Shown here: positions 5,805 through 10,566 of the stretch, one piece after another
Numbering within the stretch: the first letter of the stretch is position 1
Layout of the letters: the number at the start of each line of letters is the position of its first letter
Source: Pseudomonadota bacterium
GTDB lineage: Bacteria; Pseudomonadota; Gammaproteobacteria; Arenicellales; Arenicellaceae
DNA: 10,566 bases
Direction: 5' to 3'
NCBI GenBank assembly: GCA_018660405.1
Contig: JABJKL010000259.1
Location: 1 to 10,566, forward strand
Notes under the pieces: model-generated
The model's input: the letters and a program-made list of their open reading frames with translations, nothing else
Databases searched by the model: none
What the model was told of the DNA's origin: nothing
Made by a program: the position numbers and the translations under genes

Positions 5805-7481
5805 CTAAACTGCCTTGCTTAGCAATTCTTGCGCATGGGCCAATGTGGTGTTGGAAATATCGCGTCCACCGAGCATGCGCGCGATTTCCAGCCTGCGTTC
5901 TTCGCTATTAAGGTGTTGAACGTTGGTATGCACCGTGTTCGCAGTCAAATCGGTGATTTTCTTAACTCGAAACTGATTATGTCCTTGTGCGGCCACTTGC
6001 GGTAAATGGGTCACACAGATGACTTGAGCACTGCTGCCAATGCCGCGTAATCGGTCGCCGACTATTTCAGCTATTTCGCCACCAACCCCTGCATCGACTT
6101 CGTCAAACATCATGGTGGGCTTTAAGCTTGCGCCTTCGGCTGCCACTTCTATTGCCAGGCTGATGCGTGAGAGTTCACCACCCGACGCGGTTTTACGCAG
6201 CGATCCCACGGGCATTCCCGGGTTGGTGGTAACCATAAATTCGAGTTGTTCCATGCCATTTTCGCCGTACCGTTCTTCTGGTAGTTCCGATATTTTTATC
6301 TCTAGCCGTCCGCCCGTCATGCCAAGCAGCTGCATTTGTTCTGATACCTCAGCGCAAAGTTTATTCGACGTTTGAATTCTGTTTTGCATGACTTGTTGGG
6401 CTAGATGACGGTAGCGTTGCTCGAGCGAATCCAACTTCAGCTTAAGGCTTTCAGGTGAAGCATGGGCCTCCTGCAAGCTGATTAATTCGTTGGACAGGCG
6501 CTGATGCAACCCAGGCAGGTCAGGTTCATTGGCACGGTGTTTTCTGGCTAAATCTATCCAGCGGTTTAATCGCGACTCAACGGCAAGGAATTTTTCAGGG
6601 TCGGCGGCAACGGATTCAGAGTGATTACGCATCTCGCTAGCGATTTCGTCTAGCAAGTCACTACTATTTTGAAGCTGCGTTGCGTACGGTCGTAGATGAT
6701 CGTCGTAGTGCTGAATGCAATTTAAAATACCAATAGCCTTCGAAATCGATTGGCTGCATGCGTTATCAGTATCACCGTCTAAAAGATCGCTAATTTGAAG
6801 TACGCCTTCACCCAGTTCGACGGCGTTTGCGAGCCGTTTGTGGTCTTGTTCCAGAGAATTAAATTCCCCTTCGAGCGGTGAAAACTCGTCAAGTTCGCCC
6901 ACTTGAAATGTCAGCAATTCAATGCGGTCTGCAGCGGCTTGTTGGTTGTCTGTCATTTGCTTCAGACTCTGTCGAACGGTTGCAAGTTCATGGAACGTGT
7001 TGCGCATCTCGACGAGTAACACTTCATGATTGGCTCGTCGGTCGATCGTTGCGCGCTGCGCAGGAAGTTTTAACAGGGCTTGATGGTCTTGCTGGCCATG
7101 GATATCAATGAGGTGCTGCCCTAAATCTCCCAACGCTCCGACCGTCACCGGATGATCATTGACGTAGCACTTGCTGCTGCGCTCGCGGTGGAGTATTCGG
7201 CGGATTATACAAGTACCATCGTTATAGATGCCTTGTTCGCTTAGCCACGCGGATGCCGGGCTGTCCGGATCATTGCTGAATATTGCCGAAATATGACAAC
7301 TTTCTTTACCGTGTCGTATCAACCGGGTTTCCGAGCGCGTACCCATCAGCAAAGTGAGTGCATCGAGCATGATAGATTTACCGGCGCCGGTTTCACCTGT
7401 AATGACACTGAAACCAGGGCCGAATTCGAGATCAAGCGACTCGATAGTCGCAAAATTCGAGATGATTAACTGCTGGAGCAT
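5805..7481 (-). CDS. recN: DNA repair ATPase RecN
   Basis: RecN is an SMC-like cytoplasmic ATPase that acts early in recombinational repair of double-strand breaks, probably by holding DNA ends or sister chromatids together. The 558-residue protein is the usual family length. Seen: N-terminal head with MLQQLIISNFATIESLDLEF and Walker A GETGAGKS (29-36), the LIDIHGQQDHQALL segment (Q-loop region), a central coiled-coil part (roughly 160-380) shorter than in SMC proteins, ABC signature SGGELS (433-438), Walker B MMFDE (457-461) with DAGVGG after it, and the ICVTHLPQVAAQGHNQF switch region. It follows nadK by 14 bp and precedes the acetyltransferase by 6 bp, one operon. No Shine-Dalgarno is visible before its ATG. 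E. coli recN is SOS-induced, but I see no LexA box here. Confidence 0.97.
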   Translation of the reverse strand: MLQQLIISNFATIESLDLEFGPGFSVITGETGAGKSIMLDALTLLMGTRSETRLIRHGKESCHISAIFSNDPDSPASAWLSEQGIYNDGTCIIRRILHRERSSKCYVNDHPVTVGALGDLGQHLIDIHGQQDHQALLKLPAQRATIDRRANHEVLLVEMRNTFHELATVRQSLKQMTDNQQAAADRIELLTFQVGELDEFSPLEGEFNSLEQDHKRLANAVELGEGVLQISDLLDGDTDNACSQSISKAIGILNCIQHYDDHLRPYATQLQNSSDLLDEIASEMRNHSESVAADPEKFLAVESRLNRWIDLARKHRANEPDLPGLHQRLSNELISLQEAHASPESLKLKLDSLEQRYRHLAQQVMQNRIQTSNKLCAEVSEQMQLLGMTGGRLEIKISELPEERYGENGMEQLEFMVTTNPGMPVGSLRKTASGGELSRISLAIEVAAEGASLKPTMMFDEVDAGVGGEIAEIVGDRLRGIGSSAQVICVTHLPQVAAQGHNQFRVKKITDLTANTVHTNVQHLNSEERRLEIARMLGGRDISNTTLAHAQELLSKAV

Positions 7482-7495
7482 ATTTAATGTGGTGT

Positions 7496-8359
7496 CTATC
7501 CCCAGCCTAGTTTTTCACGCAGGGTGCCGTAGTGGTCACTTTCGGTCATTTTGATCAATTTGAGCGAATGTGGTGAGCGTGAGATTCGAATCACCTCATT
7601 ACCTTGCAAATCGCATTGGCGTTGTCCGTCGGCCGACACATGCGCTGGCTCTGCTTCTGCTACGGTGATTTCGATAATGCTATTTGCCCGAATCGCAATG
7701 GGTCGATTGGAAAGCGTGTGTGGGCAAATAGGCACTAACACGACAGCATCCAGTTCCGGATCCAGGATTGGTCCACCGGCCGACAAGGCATAAGCGGTCG
7801 ACCCCGTGGGTGTTGAAACGATAACGCCATCAGAGCGGGCAGAGGTGACCAGTTTGCCGTTTACCCTACAGCTCCAGGTAATGAGATGATCGGTGTTATG
7901 GCGCGAGACGACTATATCGTTGAGTGCGTGACTGCTAGCGATGACTTTACCGTTTCGAATGACTTCCAACGACAACATCATGCGTTGTTCCTCGGCATGG
8001 GACCCTTGCAGAATTTTAAGTATGTCGTCGCTCATTGATGTCAACGGAACATCGGTTAGGAATCCTAGCTGCCCCAAATTAATTCCGATGATGGGTATTC
8101 CCAACGGGGCAAGTTTGCGTGCAGCACTCAACATGGTGCCATCTCCGCCAAGCACAATGCCAAGTTCTATAACATTTGCCAGATCTTCATCAGTGGCACG
8201 CTCCAACGATAAATTATTCAGGGCTTCGGTGTCTGCTGTTGTGTCGCCGAGATAGACTTTTACGTTTTGAGTTAACAGAAAACTCACAAGCTCCGCGACA
8301 TGGCTAGCAACGCTGTCATCCTGGTATTTACCAAATACAGCAATATTTTTATAACTCAT
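7496..8359 (-). CDS. nadK: NAD kinase (ATP-NAD kinase, PpnK)
   Basis: NAD kinase phosphorylates NAD+ to NADP+, the only route to NADP in most bacteria. The 287-residue protein shows the nucleotide motif GGDGTML (71-77, catalytic Asp73), GINLGQLGFLT (92-102), the NE/D motif in the form ALNDIVV (145-151, Asn147-Asp148), and the conserved SDGVIVSTPTGSTAY (176-190) followed by ALSAGGPIL. Length and motif spacing are normal for the proteobacterial enzyme. Asp148 replaces the Glu usual in E. coli, an allowed variant of that motif. It is the first gene of the leftward block, facing hrcA across a 189-bp spacer, and its promoter should lie there, although I cannot pick a convincing one on this strand. 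No clear Shine-Dalgarno precedes the ATG. Confidence 0.96.
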   Translation of the reverse strand: MSYKNIAVFGKYQDDSVASHVAELVSFLLTQNVKVYLGDTTADTEALNNLSLERATDEDLANVIELGIVLGGDGTMLSAARKLAPLGIPIIGINLGQLGFLTDVPLTSMSDDILKILQGSHAEEQRMMLSLEVIRNGKVIASSHALNDIVVSRHNTDHLITWSCRVNGKLVTSARSDGVIVSTPTGSTAYALSAGGPILDPELDAVVLVPICPHTLSNRPIAIRANSIIEITVAEAEPAHVSADGQRQCDLQGNEVIRISRSPHSLKLIKMTESDHYGTLREKLGWG

Positions 8360-8469
8360 TGAATGTATGTTGAATCAAATAGGGCGCGATGCATGGTAGA
8401 TGATTGTCTCCAGTCTGAGAAATCATGTCCAGTCCATCTGACAATTAGGTTCCCTTTATCTAATAAACA

Positions 8470-8499
8470 TTGACAGTGCGCGTGGCTCGTTGTTAGCGT
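8470..8499 (+). promoter_or_regulatory. Candidate sigma-70 promoter for hrcA
   Basis: A perfect TTGACA (8470-8475) is followed after 18 bp by TAGCGT (8494-8499), which keeps only the TA---T core of TATAAT. A second, weaker candidate lies upstream: CTGACA (8438-8443), 15 bp, TCTAAT (8459-8464). No sigma-32 type CCCCAT box occurs in the nadK-hrcA spacer, so hrcA itself looks vegetatively transcribed. The spacer also carries TCCAGTC twice (8409-8415, 8428-8434). Confidence 0.35.
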
Positions 8500-8530
8500 T
8501 CAGGCTATCCGTTAGCATTTCTCTTTTTCT

Positions 8531-8536
8531 TTGGAG
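8531..8536 (+). promoter_or_regulatory. Ribosome-binding site that decides the hrcA start
   Basis: TTGGAG contains GGAG 12 bases before the ATG at 8549. The TTG at 8531 opens a reading frame six codons longer, but that TTG is itself part of this Shine-Dalgarno-like element, and HrcA proteins normally begin near SLELDxR. The ATG is therefore preferred. Confidence 0.55.
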
Positions 8537-8548
8537 CAGATCGATTTT

Positions 8549-9589
8549 ATGAGCCTGGAATTGGACAGTCGCAATACCCATTTGCTCAATTCTTTGATTC
8601 GCATGTACATTGATCAAGGTGAACCGGTGGGTTCAAGAACTTTGGCTCAGCGGTCACGTCTTGACCTTAGTCCTGCGACGATACGAAATGTTATGTCTGA
8701 TCTCGAGGAGTTGGGTTTGATTACGGCACCTCATACATCTGCCGGGCGTATACCGACCGTTATGGGTTATCGAATATTTGTTGATAGCCTGCTTAAAGTA
8801 GATAAGCTGGAGCGTACTTCTCTGGAAGAAGTAGAGTCAACGTTGTCCGCAGATACAGATCCGTCAACATTGCTTGCCCGTGCTTCAACCATGCTTTCCG
8901 ATATGACCCAGTTTGCTGGAGTGGTTATGTTGCCGGGCCAGACCGTTAGTCGTTTGAAACAGGTTGAGTTTGTATCGCTCAACGATAAGCGGGTACTGGC
9001 CATATTGGTAACCACTGATGGACGCGTTCAAAATCGGGTGCTCATTACCGACAGAGAATATTTGCCTGGCGAGCTGGTTGAGGCGGCTAATTATTTTAAT
9101 GATTTACACGGTGGTTCGACTCTCGCTGAGGTGCGCAAAAAGCTGCTTTTGGAAATGCGCAAGACAGGCAAAAAAATGCACGACATGGTCAATACGGCGA
9201 CGACCATGGCAGCGGAATTGCTTGCTGAAGAGGAGAAAAATGGGGGGGATGTCGTGCTGAGTGGGCAGGAAAATCTCTTGAACGTTCCTGATTTGTGTCA
9301 AATCGATAAATTACAAAGACTATTCAATACTTTAAGAGCCAAACAGGATTTACTGGATTTGCTCGACAGGAGCATGAAGGTGTCGGGGGTTAGCATTTTT
9401 ATCGGTGAAGAGTCGGGCTATGAATCCTTTGGTGATTGCAGTGTGGTTACTGCGCCGTATGAGTCGGATGGCGAGGTGATTGGCACACTGGGTGTTGTTG
9501 GCCCGACTCGCATGTCTTATGGGCAGGTAATATCAATTGTTAACGTTACTTCCAAACTATTGAGTAACGCTCTTTCGAAAACTAACTAG
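8549..9589 (+). CDS. hrcA: Heat-inducible transcription repressor HrcA
   Basis: HrcA is the dimeric repressor that binds the CIRCE operator of chaperone genes and is kept active by GroEL, so heat-shock genes are released when GroEL is titrated by unfolded protein. The 346-residue product has the N-terminal winged helix: GEPVGSRTLAQ (about 24-34), LSPATIRNVMSDLEELGLI (about 41-58) and HTSAGRIPT (62-70), then the GAF-like and dimerisation domains, ending with YESFGDCSVVTAPYESDGEVIGTLGVVGPTRMSY, typical of the family. The start at 8549 is supported by GGAG upstream. It stands 173 bp before grpE, the classic hrcA-grpE-dnaK order. E. coli and pseudomonads rely on sigma-32 alone, so this genome belongs to a gammaproteobacterial lineage that kept HrcA. 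Confidence 0.96.
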   Translation: MSLELDSRNTHLLNSLIRMYIDQGEPVGSRTLAQRSRLDLSPATIRNVMSDLEELGLITAPHTSAGRIPTVMGYRIFVDSLLKVDKLERTSLEEVESTLSADTDPSTLLARASTMLSDMTQFAGVVMLPGQTVSRLKQVEFVSLNDKRVLAILVTTDGRVQNRVLITDREYLPGELVEAANYFNDLHGGSTLAEVRKKLLLEMRKTGKKMHDMVNTATTMAAELLAEEEKNGGDVVLSGQENLLNVPDLCQIDKLQRLFNTLRAKQDLLDLLDRSMKVSGVSIFIGEESGYESFGDCSVVTAPYESDGEVIGTLGVVGPTRMSYGQVISIVNVTSKLLSNALSKTN

Positions 9590-9607
9590 GTTCGAAAACT
9601 AACTAGG
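9574..9607. repeat. Perfect 17-bp tandem duplication at the hrcA 3' end
   Basis: The 17-mer TTCGAAAACTAACTAGG is present twice, head to tail and identical (9574-9590 and 9591-9607). The first copy contains the last four hrcA codons and its TAG stop, and the second lies just outside the gene. Because 17 is not a multiple of three, the extra copy does not extend the protein. This looks like a recent slippage duplication. Confidence 0.95.
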
Positions 9608-9688
9608 CTTGGGTGGTTTAGCGTAAAAGTTTGGTGTTGGTTTGCGCGCATTGCTAACTGCGACAGTATGAAAATTATTCGATCGAAA

Positions 9689-9716
9689 CTTGTATTAAAT
9701 CTTGCTGCCCCCATCT
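9689..9716 (+). promoter_or_regulatory. Sigma-32 (RpoH) heat-shock promoter of grpE
   Basis: CTTGTA (9689-9694) as -35 and CCCCATCT (9709-9716) as -10, with a 14-base spacer. The -10 box is a perfect match to the sigma-32 consensus CCCCATnT, and the -35 keeps the CTTG core of CTTGAA. Transcription would begin near 9723, leaving a leader of about 40 bases before the grpE ATG. The same geometry recurs before dnaK. Confidence 0.8.
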
Positions 9717-9762
9717 CTGCTTCAGTATGTACCTGTAGACTTACACTTGGCGTTTAACTGAA

Positions 9763-10404
9763 ATGAGCAAGAAAAACAAAGGTGATGGCGAAACTGAGTC
9801 ATCTGAATACCCGCTGGATGCTGATGAGAACGCCACATCCGACCTGGACACTAAAGCTGAACTCCCCATCGACGATGTGGAAACTTATGCAGATACTGGG
9901 CTTGAACATTCCGCCGCAGAAAATAAAGTAATAGAAGAATCACTGGGTCGTGTTGCTGAGCTTGAACAGCAAGTCGCTGAATTAAAAAATCAATACGTTC
10001 GTGCGCATGCGGAAACCGAGAACATTCGCAAGCGTGCTGAAATTGAAGTCGCCAATGGACGTAAATTTGCGGTAGAGGGTTTTGCCAAAGACCTTCTAAA
10101 TGTTCGCGATAGTTTGGGGTTAGCCAGTGGTCTTGCGATAGCGGACGATCAAAGCGATGATCTAATCAAGATGCAAGAAGGTTTAGAGCTCACATTGCGG
10201 CAGTTGGATGGCGTGTTTGAACGTTTTGGTGTCAAACCTATCGATGCCGAGGTGGGTGACAAGCTTGATCCTGAATTGCATCAAGCCATGAGTACAGTCG
10301 ATGGCGGTGAGGTGGATTCCGGCTGCATTGTGAACGTGGTTCAACCGGGTTATAAAATTCAAGAACGTTTGTTGCGGGCGGCTATGGTGGTCATCGCCAA
10401 ATAG
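9763..10404 (+). CDS. grpE: Nucleotide exchange factor GrpE
   Basis: GrpE is the dimeric cytoplasmic co-chaperone that releases ADP from DnaK so substrate can leave. The 213-residue protein has an acidic, low-complexity N-terminus (about 1-58), a long helix with heptad pattern (RVAELEQQVAELKNQYVRAHAETENIRKR region, about 63-95) that forms the paired coiled coil, a four-helix bundle region with LEGLELTLRQLDGVFERFGV-like sequence, and the C-terminal beta domain that contacts DnaK, with the family signature GYKIQERLLRAAMVVIAK (196-213). Length is normal. A sigma-32 promoter stands about 47-74 bp upstream. There is no strong Shine-Dalgarno before the ATG. It precedes dnaK by 128 bp. Confidence 0.97.
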   Translation: MSKKNKGDGETESSEYPLDADENATSDLDTKAELPIDDVETYADTGLEHSAAENKVIEESLGRVAELEQQVAELKNQYVRAHAETENIRKRAEIEVANGRKFAVEGFAKDLLNVRDSLGLASGLAIADDQSDDLIKMQEGLELTLRQLDGVFERFGVKPIDAEVGDKLDPELHQAMSTVDGGEVDSGCIVNVVQPGYKIQERLLRAAMVVIAK

Positions 10405-10451
10405 GGCGTATCAGGCAACATTTCAGGGTGTTTTTCCAGCCAGTCACAGCA

Positions 10452-10479
10452 CTTGATACTGGTATTGAAGACCCCATAT
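10452..10479 (+). promoter_or_regulatory. Sigma-32 (RpoH) heat-shock promoter of dnaK
   Basis: CTTGAT (10452-10457) as -35 and CCCCATAT (10472-10479) as -10, spacer 14 bases, the same as at grpE. The -10 is a perfect CCCCATnT and the -35 matches five of six bases of CTTGAA. Start of transcription would be near 10486, a leader of about 47 bases. TATAGA (10486-10491) just downstream could serve a weak sigma-70 promoter with TTGAAG (10465-10470), but the 15-bp spacing is poor. Confidence 0.85.
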
Positions 10480-10532
10480 CCTTTTTATAGAAATTATTTA
10501 AAAAGACGCACGCATTAAAAGAGGCACTTGTC

Positions 10533-10566
10533 ATGTCAAAAATTATTGGAATAGATTTAGGTACAA
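10533..10566 (+). CDS. dnaK: Chaperone DnaK (Hsp70), 5' end only
   Basis: Only the first 11 codons are inside the window. They read MSKIIGIDLGT, the N-terminal beta strand and phosphate-binding loop (GIDLGT) of the Hsp70 ATPase domain. GAGG at 10521-10524, 8 bases before the ATG, is a good ribosome-binding site. Position directly after grpE and behind a sigma-32 promoter agrees. The gene continues past the window end. Confidence 0.93.
   Translation, partial: MSKIIGIDLGT

Noticed and set aside
8409..8434. TCCAGTC heptamer repeated 19 bp apart in the nadK-hrcA spacer
   Set aside because: It is short and a chance occurrence is likely. It has no symmetry and no link to a known operator.
8360..8530. 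LexA (SOS) box for the nadK-recN operon
   Set aside because: No CTG-N10-CAG palindrome is present. The closest pair has a 12-base spacing and no AT-rich centre.
8531..8548. TTG start for hrcA six codons upstream
   Set aside because: The TTG is part of the TTGGAG ribosome-binding site for the ATG at 8549, and the extra residues are not typical of HrcA.

Overview
The window comes from a gammaproteobacterium. The strongest argument is gene order: smpB, ratA-ratB, bamE, recN, nadK and grpE are the genes that sit together around smpB and grpE in Escherichia coli. The protein set also fits (BamE lipoprotein, RnfH-family RatB, SmpB). It is not an enterobacterium: an hrcA gene lies in front of grpE, dnaK follows grpE directly, and three genes (a gamma-glutamyltransferase, a sodium symporter and an ArgA-like acetyltransferase) are present that the E. 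coli locus lacks. By eye the base composition is near 50% G+C except in the first gene, which is richer. I cannot name the genus from sequence alone.

Layout. Positions 14-1855 (+) encode a secreted gamma-glutamyltransferase, convergent with smpB (2375-1896, -), the tmRNA partner. A divergent spacer carrying a 12-bp direct repeat separates smpB from a rightward block: an NSS-family sodium symporter (2503-3897), ratA (3928-4398) and ratB/rnfH (4395-4712, 4-base overlap with ratA). This block converges on a leftward block that reads nadK (8359-7496), recN (7481-5805), the ArgA-like acetyltransferase (5798-5328) and bamE (5222-4776). A 189-bp divergent spacer (8360-8548) separates nadK from the heat-shock block hrcA (8549-9589), grpE (9763-10404) and dnaK (from 10533, cut off by the window end).

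The genes are mostly quality-control and maintenance functions: ribosome rescue (SmpB), a START-domain protein linked to ribosomes or quinone (RatA), NADP synthesis (NadK), double-strand break repair (RecN), outer-membrane protein assembly (BamE), and Hsp70 chaperoning with its regulator (HrcA, GrpE, DnaK).

The best regulatory signal is a pair of near-consensus sigma-32 (RpoH) promoters, one before grpE and one before dnaK. Both have a perfect CCCCATnT -10 box and a 14-base spacer from the CTTGnn -35 box. No intact CIRCE operator is visible anywhere, so HrcA probably acts elsewhere (groESL is the usual target), although one degenerate half-site lies before hrcA. I found no mobile element, CRISPR array, tRNA, rRNA or novel defence system. 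No gene-free stretch exceeds 300 bases.
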